A stretch of 64,000 nt of DNA from HGM04593 sp045631905. Lineage in GTDB: Bacteria; Bacteroidota; Bacteroidia; Bacteroidales; Bacteroidaceae. The stretch is taken from positions 33,101-97,100 of the forward strand of contig JAZQVO010000017.1 in assembly GCA_045631905.1 (NCBI GenBank), read 5' to 3'. The notes below the pieces were generated by a model. It saw nothing but the letters and a program-made list of their open reading frames with translations, was not told the DNA's origin and ran no database searches. Positions 55,459-63,781 of the stretch are shown piece after piece (the stretch's first letter is position 1; each line of letters starts with the position of its first letter). The position numbers and the translations under genes were made by a program.

Positions 55459-58167
55459 ATGGAAAATATCTTTCTAATGTCCAAGAATTTTCAATTTAAT
55501 ATCGAAGTCTTAAAAAATAAGAAGTGGTCAATTTTGATTCCATTATTATTGACTTACCTTCAATATAAAGGATATGTCAAACTAGTCAAAAGTCAATCAA
55601 AGAATGTAGAAGAACTCTGCAATGGTTTGAATTTAATAGCTTGCAAAGATCTGGAAAAATTGAAGTATGATTTTGAGCACAACTTTTCTGAATACGGATT
55701 GTCTCATGTTGAATTAGAAGATCTGAAAAACGGAATTTCGTTATATGCAATCATTGTTTCAATGCCCGAAGCAGACCCTCTATATACAACGGTATGCCAA
55801 GCTGTATCTTATATAAATGAAATAATCAATTTTAAGGAAACAGATAATTTATATACAATCTTTGATTTCTATGAATATCTATGCACAATAAATATTGTCA
55901 ATGATATAAAGAGATGTATTAAATATATATTCAATTCATATTCTGATGATATAGCTACTACCTTGAATTATGCTAATTTGGACGCGGTGGAGTGTGAGGA
56001 GGTTACAAAACTTATGCTACATCTATTGAATGCAAAAGATGGATGTATCGTGCATCCTTATGCCGGTTTGGCAAATATAATGTCAAAATTAAAATCCAAT
56101 ACATATTATTCGGTAGCATACCCAAATCCGGAACACACTCTTGTATATAACATATATGCAGACATTCTCGGTGCCACGGCAAAATGCAAAAAAGGAAACT
56201 TTCCGCTTGAGCTAACTGATTTTACTGCAGAGTATGTGCTTGTAGACAATATTGGGATTGAAACCGAATCACTTTGGAAAATTATGATAAGTACCGCAGT
56301 AAATAATGCCACAGGTGTATTCATAACTGACAATGTCTGCTTGTATAATTTCAAAACAGATATCACAAGAATGTATGCAGACTCGCTGGCCACTTATATG
56401 ACAAGTGAAAAAATAAGTCATATTATTTTTTTACGAAATTCCACTGCTATAATCCTTCTCCAGAAAGAGAAAAAAAACAAAGGCATTGTAACATTGGTAA
56501 ACGAAACAGGCATTACAGAGATCAATGCTCAAAATATTATAGATGACATTAAACACCAAAACAATTGCTATGAGATGTCTATTGAAGAATTCAACAAAGA
56601 AGATTTTTTATTTGATTTAAATAGAATTGTTCGAAAAAACATCTTAAAAGAAATGAGCGAGAACAACAATTTTGTCAAGTTAAAACAATTGTTGTTGCCG
56701 AGAATAGAATTAAATATTGATATTTACAAACTTCATCAAAATAAATCAATTAAAGAGACTAACGATATATTTGTTCGGGATTTTTCAAAATACTTACCTT
56801 ATTACGCTTTTGAAAACAAAAAACTAATAACTGTGCCTGTGCATGAGGTTAATCAATATAAAGACAAGTTGTTGTTAGTCGATGTAAGTGGTCGTAGATA
56901 TTTCCAGCCTAAAGTTATTGTATTTAACGACCTCGACAATATACGTTTTCCATTTGGCAAAATTTATCCTTATAGAATAAATGAAGAACTTGTTGATATA
57001 CGTTATTTGGCCAAAGAACTGAATGAAAGTTATTTTATCAACCAAATATTTCCGACTCAAATTAGAAGCATTCTGCCAAGATGGGAGGACATACTCGAAT
57101 GCTACATAAAGATACCCAAAACAGGCAGTCGGACACCATTGGAAGAACAACGGATTCTTTACAATGATGATAAACTTGTCTTCCTGCAACACTTGCTGAG
57201 TGATTACTCATATAATGTAGAAGAATTTGCCACAGCGAACAAAGAAAATAAATTAAAACCGGGAACTGTACTCAATGGAAGATATAAAATAATCAAAAAG
57301 TTGGGAAGTGGTGGTTTCGGTAAAACATATGAAGCGGAAGATATATCTATTGACACCAAGAAAACTAAAAACAAGGTGGTTGCAATTAAAGAGTTCTTCT
57401 GTGAAAAATATCAGTTCAGAGCGGAGGACGGAAAAAGGGTGCTTACTCCTATTGTTGATAAAATCGGTGAAGTGACTTCTTCGCGCATCAAATTCATGAA
57501 CGAGGCGAATAAGATTAAAACTTTCAAGTCGGATAATATAATAAAAGTTTATGATGTTTTTAATGAAAACGAGACTTGTTACTATGCGATGGAATATATC
57601 AAGGGGAGTAATCTTGCGGAATATTCTGCAAGAAAAGTGAGCATAGAAGAAAAGGAGGCTGTAAGAATCATCAAATGTATAGCACTTGCATTAAAGGAAA
57701 TACACAAGGAAAAGATGCTACATTTGGATATAAAACCTGAGAATGTTATGATTACAAACGATGGCCGCGTTGTTCTCATTGATTTTGGTGCGGCTCATAA
57801 ATATAATATTTCAAGCAAAGACAATACTACATTTGTAGAATATAATAGTCATGGGTTTACAGCACCCGGAATGATTAGCGATACGTTATTCAAAGCCTGT
57901 CGAGATATATATTCATTAGGTGCTACACTCTATTATATGCTAAGTAATAAGGTTGAGAGAAAAAAAATGGTGGTCCCAGTCAATAATAAGATAAAAGGTC
58001 ATCTTGGCGAAGCATCCATCATCGGCGCGATTGCAAACGAATATGAAATGGTTAGGCCAAGCAATATTTCGGATACTGCATGGAATTGCATAATCCGATG
58101 CACTAACAAAACATTTTTTACACAAATAAAATCTATCGACGAGTTCCTTGAAATGCTCCCCTCGTGA
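55459..58167 (+). CDS. Degenerate DNA methyltransferase-like protein fused to Ser/Thr kinase
   Basis: The true start is ATG 55459, after the divergent promoter, giving 902 residues. A helical N-terminus (about 1-170) precedes a region (about 175-380) laid out like HsdM-type adenine methyltransferases. Their DPxxGSG is HPYAGLA here and their NPPY is DNIG, so catalysis seems lost. Residues about 440-590 (VDVSGRRYFQPK, DIRYLAKELN) resemble a DNA target-recognition segment. The kinase (about 610-890) has LGSGGFGKTYEAE, AIKEFF, HLDIKPENVM, IDFGAAHK. The fusion suggests a DNA-sensing kinase. Notably AT-rich. Confidence 0.85.
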   Translation: MENIFLMSKNFQFNIEVLKNKKWSILIPLLLTYLQYKGYVKLVKSQSKNVEELCNGLNLIACKDLEKLKYDFEHNFSEYGLSHVELEDLKNGISLYAIIVSMPEADPLYTTVCQAVSYINEIINFKETDNLYTIFDFYEYLCTINIVNDIKRCIKYIFNSYSDDIATTLNYANLDAVECEEVTKLMLHLLNAKDGCIVHPYAGLANIMSKLKSNTYYSVAYPNPEHTLVYNIYADILGATAKCKKGNFPLELTDFTAEYVLVDNIGIETESLWKIMISTAVNNATGVFITDNVCLYNFKTDITRMYADSLATYMTSEKISHIIFLRNSTAIILLQKEKKNKGIVTLVNETGITEINAQNIIDDIKHQNNCYEMSIEEFNKEDFLFDLNRIVRKNILKEMSENNNFVKLKQLLLPRIELNIDIYKLHQNKSIKETNDIFVRDFSKYLPYYAFENKKLITVPVHEVNQYKDKLLLVDVSGRRYFQPKVIVFNDLDNIRFPFGKIYPYRINEELVDIRYLAKELNESYFINQIFPTQIRSILPRWEDILECYIKIPKTGSRTPLEEQRILYNDDKLVFLQHLLSDYSYNVEEFATANKENKLKPGTVLNGRYKIIKKLGSGGFGKTYEAEDISIDTKKTKNKVVAIKEFFCEKYQFRAEDGKRVLTPIVDKIGEVTSSRIKFMNEANKIKTFKSDNIIKVYDVFNENETCYYAMEYIKGSNLAEYSARKVSIEEKEAVRIIKCIALALKEIHKEKMLHLDIKPENVMITNDGRVVLIDFGAAHKYNISSKDNTTFVEYNSHGFTAPGMISDTLFKACRDIYSLGATLYYMLSNKVERKKMVVPVNNKIKGHLGEASIIGAIANEYEMVRPSNISDTAWNCIIRCTNKTFFTQIKSIDEFLEMLPS

Positions 58168-58220
58168 ATGAAATGAATGGCAAAATGAGTTTTTGTATAC
58201 TAAATTCGCTGTTGAATTAA
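58164..58220 (+). promoter_or_regulatory. Island promoter copy 5 (phosphatase gene)
   Basis: GTGAATGAAATGAATGG (58164-58180), 20 bases, TAAATTCG (58201-58208). The motif contains the TGA stop of the kinase gene. The sequence after the -7 box differs from the other copies. Confidence 0.85.
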
Positions 58221-58232
58221 AAACAAGATTGT

Positions 58233-58982
58233 ATGCAAAAACAAGAAATTATCGTTATTGGTGACATTCACGGCGAGAGTCGTTGGAAGGAAATTGTTGA
58301 AAGACACCCGGGAGAAAAGTATATTTTCCTAGGTGACTATTGCGACCCTTACAACCAAGACCTTTTTGAAGATGATGTATTGAATAATCTATCCCAAATT
58401 ATTAGATTCAAACAGGAACACAGAGACAATGTCATACTGTTGCTTGGTAATCATGATATGCAGTACATTGATTATACGGCAGAATTGTGTTCGAGATATA
58501 TGGTCAGGATAAATAACGAGATTGAGGAACTCTTCAAAGAGAACAAAGATTCATTTCAAAAAATACATTCCGAGGGAGATTTGCTTTTCACGCATGCCGG
58601 CATATCGCAAAATTGGTTTAATACCAATTTTGCAAATATAGATAAAGTAAATATTCTTGAGATAATAAACTACCCCGATAATGCCAGTGTACTCCATCAT
58701 TGTGGCAAAACTCGAGGTGGGCGTATGCCGTATGGCGGAATCTTTTGGGCTGACAAAAATGAAATGTGTAATCCTCTGAATGGGTATATACAAATTGTTG
58801 GGCACACAAGGGTGCCTGACATTTTACTCAAGCGTATTGATGAGAAAACAGCCATATTCTTTTGTGACTGCCTGGCAATGGGTAAGTATCTTACTATAGA
58901 ACAAGAGAACGGTTCGCTTTATTTCTATGAAACGCAATTGGAAGATGACAAGATGAACTTGCTTCATACGTTGCAGTTATAA
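58233..58982 (+). CDS. Calcineurin-like (PPP-type) phosphoesterase
   Basis: A 249-residue metallophosphatase with GDIHGESR, LGDYCDPYN, LLGNHDMQ, FTHAGIS and VGHTRV, the full motif set of PPP-type phosphatases. It can be expected to remove phosphate from proteins. It directly follows the 902-residue kinase and has the shared promoter, so it is a plausible antagonist of the two kinases. Confidence 0.9.
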   Translation: MQKQEIIVIGDIHGESRWKEIVERHPGEKYIFLGDYCDPYNQDLFEDDVLNNLSQIIRFKQEHRDNVILLLGNHDMQYIDYTAELCSRYMVRINNEIEELFKENKDSFQKIHSEGDLLFTHAGISQNWFNTNFANIDKVNILEIINYPDNASVLHHCGKTRGGRMPYGGIFWADKNEMCNPLNGYIQIVGHTRVPDILLKRIDEKTAIFFCDCLAMGKYLTIEQENGSLYFYETQLEDDKMNLLHTLQL

Positions 58983-59029
58983 TCCCAACGCGCACCTGCT
59001 CATTAAGTTCCGTAAGATAATGGAGACTG

Positions 59030-59086
59030 GTGAATGAAATGAATGGTGCAGCTCGCTAAATGGCATTATCTTTACGACAGAAAAAA
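59030..59086 (+). promoter_or_regulatory. Island promoter copy 6 (small protein-NADAR unit)
   Basis: GTGAATGAAATGAATGG (59030-59046), 20 bases, TATCTTTA (59067-59074), then CGACAGAAAAAA. Confidence 0.92.
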
Positions 59087-59144
59087 GGGAACTAATATTT
59101 TTAACCTTTTCCTTTTGTTTATTTCTTATTTATATATAATTGTC

Positions 59145-59306
59145 ATGAGCAGTTCTGAAAGAAAAAATCCACTTTGTGAGAAAGTATGCGTCACCCTGCC
59201 ATTGGGTGCGCCGGTGCCGGAAGGCTTTTTGCATGAGGCTAATGCAAAGTTCCGTGATGAGATTCTTGCCTTCAGGTCACAGGAGTTGTTGAATGAGTGT
59301 AAATAA
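59145..59306 (+). CDS. Small protein (53 aa) ahead of the third NADAR gene
   Basis: Starts at ATG 59145; the longer frame would include the promoter. It encodes 53 residues, MSSSERKNPLCEKV to SQELLNECK, with no membrane helix. It precedes and may overlap the NADAR gene (its last 14 bases contain an ATG in the NADAR frame). It could be a regulator or partner of the NADAR protein. Confidence 0.6.
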   Translation: MSSSERKNPLCEKVCVTLPLGAPVPEGFLHEANAKFRDEILAFRSQELLNECK

Positions 59307-59325
59307 TTTTAAAAGGGTATATACT

Positions 59326-59970
59326 ATGGCATTTTTTGGAAAGATGAAGCACTACTCTGTTGAGAGTATGGATGAGTTTTTGGCAAGCGTTGGGCATCTG
59401 CGTCCCTATCTGCGCGTGTATGATGAGAAGGAGAGTATTCTCTTCAACTCAAGAAGTCGTGGGGAGAGCAAGACCCTGAGCAACTTCCATGCGAGCAGTG
59501 TGCCGCTTCCCTGGAGAGGAAAACTGTTCACAAGTGTTGAGGCTATGATTTTCTATACCTATATTGAGGATAATTGCAAGAACCCCAAGTGGGAGGAGAA
59601 GAAACGCGAGGTTCTTGAACAGATTCTTGCCACCAAGCACGGGCGTGAGGTGAAGATGATTAACCGCGAGTCGAAGCTCTACAGCAAGGTGCGTAAGGCT
59701 ACCGTGAAGGAGATTGGTGAGCATAATTGGGATTTGTATGCCTGGAAGGTTGCCTGCGATGCTGTGAAGGTGAAGTATGAGCACTGCCCCGAGTTCCGCA
59801 GTTTTGTAGATGCCAACCGTGGCAAGTCGGTCATCGAGAACAGCTGGTGGAAGAAGATTCCAAAGGCAGGTGTTCTGAGGGTCACCGATGAGGCAAGTCC
59901 TTACTTCGGCAAATACATTGGTTGCAACTTCACGGGCGTTGCCATTCAGCGTAGCCTGGAGGATGGCTGA
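59326..59970 (+). CDS. NADAR-like ADP-ribosyl hydrolase (third, divergent copy)
   Basis: I take ATG 59326 (MAFFGKMKHYS), 8 bases after AAAAGGG; ATG 59293 is an alternative that overlaps the small gene. The 214 residues contain the NADAR start TLSNFHASSVPLP, FTSVEAMIFYTYIE with the conserved Glu in the SVE position, and the C-terminal YIGCNFTGVAIQRSL. The middle contains a basic segment with little similarity. More distant from typical family members than the first copy. Confidence 0.75.
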   Translation: MAFFGKMKHYSVESMDEFLASVGHLRPYLRVYDEKESILFNSRSRGESKTLSNFHASSVPLPWRGKLFTSVEAMIFYTYIEDNCKNPKWEEKKREVLEQILATKHGREVKMINRESKLYSKVRKATVKEIGEHNWDLYAWKVACDAVKVKYEHCPEFRSFVDANRGKSVIENSWWKKIPKAGVLRVTDEASPYFGKYIGCNFTGVAIQRSLEDG

Positions 59971-59998
59971 TTTTTTTATCTTTTCCTAAACAAAAAAA

Positions 59999-60036
59999 AA
60001 TATTATCTGTGCATTACTGCTGCATAGATGATATTT
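59999..60036 (+). terminator. Probable terminator after the third NADAR gene
   Basis: Imperfect stem AATATTATCTGTGCA / TGCATAGATGATATT followed by T run. Confidence 0.55.
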
Positions 60037-60163
60037 TTCTTTGTACCAAGAAACAAAAAAAGACGAGGGGGAGAGAATAAAAGCTCAAAGATTTAGCTTG
60101 GATTTTATCGACTTGATATAATTTTACAACTGATTAAAATAACAAATAATCAAAAGGAATACT

Positions 60164-61564
60164 ATGGAAATAATTTTTGCAATCGTTTTGGGAGTGGTAT
60201 TGGGTGCGTTCATTGGCTTTGTAGTGGCACGTGGTAAGAATAAGGAGCAGCAGAACATCACCGACAAGCTACGTTGGCAATTGGAGAACGAAAAGTCTAA
60301 CGCAGAGCTTGTGTCACAGAGTCTGCAACAGCAGATTGCAAACACAAAGAGTGAGGCAAGGGAGCAGATAGAGAGCATAAAGGCAGACTGCGAGAAGCGT
60401 GTTGCAGAGATCAGGAGCGATGCCGAGAAGCAGAGTGCTGATGCTTTGGCAGCACAGGAGAAGAGACACGAGGAGGCCATCAAGGCACAACAGGAGCTCT
60501 TTGACGAGACTATGGCAAAGGTTACTGCACAGGTAAAGAGTGCTACCGATGATATGCTCAAGCAGCGCCAGAAGGAGTTTGCCGAGTCAAGCAACACCAA
60601 TCTGGGGCAGATTGTGAACCCGTTGCGCGAGACCATAGAGAAGATGAAACAGACCATGAACGACAGCACGCTCAAGCAGACCGAGCTGAGCAGCGAGATG
60701 AAGGTGAACCTTGAGAACATGATGAAGCACAGTGAGGCTGCAAAGCAGAGCGCTGACGAACTTGCGCGTGTGTTCAAGCACAAAAGCAAGGTGCAGGGTG
60801 ACTGGGGCGAGCGTGTACTCGATGAGTTGCTCGCGTCACAGGGCTTGACACAAGGCATTCACTACGACATTCAGGCAACCATTCGTGATGCTGCCGGCAA
60901 CGTGGTGCGAACCGACACAGGTAGCAACTTGCGCCCCGATGTCATCATGCATATTGACAACAACCGCGAAATCATCATCGACTCAAAGGTGTCACTTACA
61001 GCTTTCTGGGACTACATCAATGCCGAGAATGAGGAGGACCGTCAGAAACACCTGAAGGCGCACATCGAAAGCATCCAGAGACATGTGAAGGAACTGTCTA
61101 AGAAGGACTACTCCTCATACATAAAGGCACCCAAGGTGAGAATGGACTATGTGATAATGTTTGTATCACACACCGGTGCCCTGTGGACAGCGCTGAACGC
61201 GCAGCCCGACCTTTGGCGCAAGGCTATGGAAATGAACGTGTTCATTGCCGACGAGCAGACTCTCTTTGCTGCGTTGAGAATGATAAGTCTCACCTGGGCA
61301 CATATTGCACAGGCCGAGAACCACGAAAAAGTCTACGAGCTCGCGAACGAAATCCTTGACAGGGTTGGCAAGTTCATGAAGAGCTATGAGAATATCGGCA
61401 AGGCTATTGAGAGTGCCCAGAAGGCATACGAGGATGGAGAGAAGAAACTCACCCCTGGCGGACAAAGCATAATCAATACCTGTGCAAAGCTGGAAAAGCT
61501 CGGTGCAAAGCAGAGTTCAAAGAACCCTATCAGGCAGATTGAATCGGTCACAGGCATCGAGTGA
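60164..61564 (+). CDS. rmuC: DNA recombination protein RmuC
   Basis: A 466-residue protein: an N-terminal membrane helix (about 3-22, IFAIVLGVVLGAFIGFVVA), a long coiled coil (about 30-200) and the RmuC nuclease-like domain (about 200-420) with KVQGDWGERVLDELL, LRPDVIMHI and EIIIDSKVS. RmuC limits inversion at short repeats and in some work restricts mobile DNA. It lies in the island, followed by three more genes on the same strand. Confidence 0.95.
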   Translation: MEIIFAIVLGVVLGAFIGFVVARGKNKEQQNITDKLRWQLENEKSNAELVSQSLQQQIANTKSEAREQIESIKADCEKRVAEIRSDAEKQSADALAAQEKRHEEAIKAQQELFDETMAKVTAQVKSATDDMLKQRQKEFAESSNTNLGQIVNPLRETIEKMKQTMNDSTLKQTELSSEMKVNLENMMKHSEAAKQSADELARVFKHKSKVQGDWGERVLDELLASQGLTQGIHYDIQATIRDAAGNVVRTDTGSNLRPDVIMHIDNNREIIIDSKVSLTAFWDYINAENEEDRQKHLKAHIESIQRHVKELSKKDYSSYIKAPKVRMDYVIMFVSHTGALWTALNAQPDLWRKAMEMNVFIADEQTLFAALRMISLTWAHIAQAENHEKVYELANEILDRVGKFMKSYENIGKAIESAQKAYEDGEKKLTPGGQSIINTCAKLEKLGAKQSSKNPIRQIESVTGIE

Positions 61565-61632
61565 CCTTTGCAGGATATCATGCAAGAGAGAGTACTGGCA
61601 GAAGAAACCATACAATCATGAAGGAGCGAACT

Positions 61633-61839
61633 ATGATGACTGTTGAATTATCTACAACAGAACAAATTGTTCTAAAAAGGGGAGTGAGTAAATACAAATT
61701 CGCCGGAGTGATGAGTGTAAATTTTGCAATGGAACTTGCAGGAATGGCTTTCGATGCCAAACTCTTCTCAATGAAAGACGGCAACCTGTACAACCGGAGA
61801 GGTACAATTCTTATGTTCAACAACAAGCCTATGCAGTAA
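61633..61839 (+). CDS. Hypothetical small protein (68 aa)
   Basis: I start at ATG 61633 because AAGGAG lies 6 bases before it; an earlier ATG at 61618 is possible. It encodes 68 residues, MMTVELSTTEQIVLK to NNKPMQ, without a recognised family. It lies between rmuC and the ADP-ribosylglycohydrolase gene. Confidence 0.6.
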   Translation: MMTVELSTTEQIVLKRGVSKYKFAGVMSVNFAMELAGMAFDAKLFSMKDGNLYNRRGTILMFNNKPMQ

Positions 61840-61866
61840 CAGGCAACATAAAATCATTCAATCACA

Positions 61867-63120
61867 ATGACAAAAGATTCCAAAAACCGTATCATTGGCG
61901 CCATCATTGGCGATATAGTAGGCTCTACATACGAGTTTGCAGAAAAGATACCCACCAAGTTCAAACTATTCAGGAGTGCTTGCTCATTCACCGATGACAC
62001 GGTGCTTACCGTAGCCATTGCCGATGCACTGTTGCACGGCAGGTCCTTTGCCGATGCCATTGAGGATTGGGGAAACAGATATATCTATGCGGGGTTCGGG
62101 CACTCTTTCCGTGAGTGGAAAAAACGAAGAAAGAACAATCCATCTGCCACCAACAACAGCAAGGGAAACGGTTGTGGCATGAGGGTGAGCCCTGTAGGTT
62201 TTTGGGCAAAGTCGATTGACGAAGCGATGTCGCTTGCCGAAGAGAGTGCCATAATCACCCACAACTCGCCCGAGGGCATTGCCGGGGCGCAGGCCATTGC
62301 CACAGCGGTGTTTATGGCAAAGGAGCAGAGGGGCAAGGAGGAGATTAAGCAATTCGTGGAAAAGACGTTCGGATATGACCTCGATTTAAGCTACGAAGAG
62401 ATTTGGAGCAAGGTAAACGAGTATGACAATGTAAACAAAATGTGCCGTGAACGCGAATGGGCCGAGAATACTTGCCCGGTGGCTATCATTGCATTCCTGA
62501 ACTCCAACAGCTACGAAGAGTGCATAAGAACAGCCATCTCTTATGGTGGCGATGTCGATACCATCGCCTGTATGGCCGCTGGCATTGCCGCTGCATACTA
62601 TGGCGTGCCCGATGAGATAATAAAGGAGGTGGCGGCATATCTGCCACAAGACATTATAGAGATAGTAAATGAGTTCGACGGTTTGGAGTTGGCGAACAGG
62701 AATACCCCGTCGCAGATTGACCGCTGGGTAAAGAAGGGACATATACTTGTATATGGCAGTGGTGTGGAGATAACAAGCAAGACAAAGACTGGTAGCATAT
62801 TGAGAAACAACGAACCAATAGGTTATATTGCCAACCGTAAGTTCTATTCAAAACATCAACTCGAGGGGTTGGTAAACAACAGTTATGCAATACCTACCGT
62901 TGGCGCAACCGTTGAACAGATAAAGGCTGGAGTGGAAAGGTTTATCACCTTTGTAAGCGAACATCCCGAACTAATATTTCTTGTTACAGACATTGGCTGT
63001 TCAAAGAAGGCGGGCTTCTCGCCTGCAGAAATCGCACCTTTGTTCACCGCTATAGCCAACAATTCAAATGTGTACCTACCCAAGATGTTTCGTGAGATTA
63101 TAGACAAAAAATATAAATAA
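61867..63120 (+). CDS. ADP-ribosylglycohydrolase fused to an A1S_2505-like domain
   Basis: A 417-residue protein. Residues about 1-275 are a DraG/ARH-type hydrolase: GAIIGDIVGS, FTDDTVLTVA (metal-binding), GNGCGMRVSPVGF, THNSPEGIAGA, and GGDVDTIACMAAG. All metal ligands appear intact. The C-terminal part (about 330-410) contains YAIPTVG, FVSEHPELIFLVTDIGC and FSPAEIAPLF, a pattern I know from small phage-linked proteins with an IGCGxAG loop, possibly a ligand-binding domain. It would remove ADP-ribose from proteins or other acceptors. Confidence 0.88.
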   Translation: MTKDSKNRIIGAIIGDIVGSTYEFAEKIPTKFKLFRSACSFTDDTVLTVAIADALLHGRSFADAIEDWGNRYIYAGFGHSFREWKKRRKNNPSATNNSKGNGCGMRVSPVGFWAKSIDEAMSLAEESAIITHNSPEGIAGAQAIATAVFMAKEQRGKEEIKQFVEKTFGYDLDLSYEEIWSKVNEYDNVNKMCREREWAENTCPVAIIAFLNSNSYEECIRTAISYGGDVDTIACMAAGIAAAYYGVPDEIIKEVAAYLPQDIIEIVNEFDGLELANRNTPSQIDRWVKKGHILVYGSGVEITSKTKTGSILRNNEPIGYIANRKFYSKHQLEGLVNNSYAIPTVGATVEQIKAGVERFITFVSEHPELIFLVTDIGCSKKAGFSPAEIAPLFTAIANNSNVYLPKMFREIIDKKYK

Positions 63121-63129
63121 GTTACAACT

Positions 63130-63510
63130 ATGGAAAATATCAGTTTAGAAGAGTGGGGAACATATGATACAATAAGTTATGTGGCTGCAATTCATATGTT
63201 ACTCGACGAGAGAGAGTTGGTCTTTAACGAATATGAAAATATTGTCGCACCAAGTATTACGGTAGAGAATGAATGTTGGCAAGTTGTAAAAGTAAAAGCA
63301 ACCGGTGAAAATGGTGAATGGGGTGTAGATTGGGAGACAATCAAACTGGAGTTACAAATAGAAAAAGGTAACAACCCTAAGGAAGTTGTCCTTTCGGGCG
63401 ATACCATTTCACAGCGAGATGCTTTTGAACTCCTTTGTGCGGTTTATGCAATAATGGATAATGGCGAGTACGAAGACTTGTGGGAGTTCCTTGGTTATGA
63501 AATATCATAA
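63130..63510 (+). CDS. Hypothetical protein
   Basis: A 126-residue acidic protein, 9 bases after the ADP-ribosylglycohydrolase stop and hence probably in its operon. Rich in Glu and Trp; no domain recognised. Confidence 0.65.
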   Translation: MENISLEEWGTYDTISYVAAIHMLLDERELVFNEYENIVAPSITVENECWQVVKVKATGENGEWGVDWETIKLELQIEKGNNPKEVVLSGDTISQRDAFELLCAVYAIMDNGEYEDLWEFLGYEIS

Positions 63511-63534
63511 AAGAAAGAAATTGATTACTTAATA

Positions 63535-63576
63535 AAGCATGAAACGAATGGTTGCATACTTTGTTACAGTAAAAAG
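63535..63576 (+). promoter_or_regulatory. Degenerate island promoter before the NADAR remnant
   Basis: AAGCATGAAACGAATGG (63535-63551) matches 13 of 17 bases of the motif; the following TACTTTGTTACAGTAAAAAG resembles the TAnnTTTACGACAGAAAAAG part, but the spacer has shrunk from 20 to about 5 bases, so it should be inactive. Confidence 0.5.
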
Positions 63577-63591
63577 TACAAACTAATATAT

Positions 63592-63779
63592 ATGAGCACA
63601 TTAATCAATAACATTGAATAGGAGTTGAATAATCTCAAGCTCCGCAAGGCGTTGCTGGAGGTTGTGGAGAACGTGGATGCTCAAAAAAAGACGAGTACAA
63701 GTCTAAGAACTGTGGCAAGCTCACATTTACGTTGCCCACAAATTTCCACCTTTTTGGCAAACCAATTTTAGAATTATAA
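63592..63779 (+). pseudogene. Remnant of a fourth NADAR-like gene
   Basis: ATG 63592 opens a frame broken by TAG after 9 codons and continuing ELNNLKLRKALLEVVENV, which resembles the second NADAR protein's N-terminus (KLKCELQKVVSSVEA). In another frame the end reads GKLTFTLPTNFHLFGKPI, almost the tail of that protein (LEYSLPADMHLFGKPI). The middle, with the catalytic part, is deleted. Confidence 0.75.
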
Positions 63780-63781
63780 AT

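Noticed and set aside
48674..59046. CRISPR array or simple dispersed repeat as explanation of the repeated motif
   Set aside because: Copies are single, 0.8 to 5 kb apart, always oriented towards the next gene and tied to a -7 box at fixed distance.
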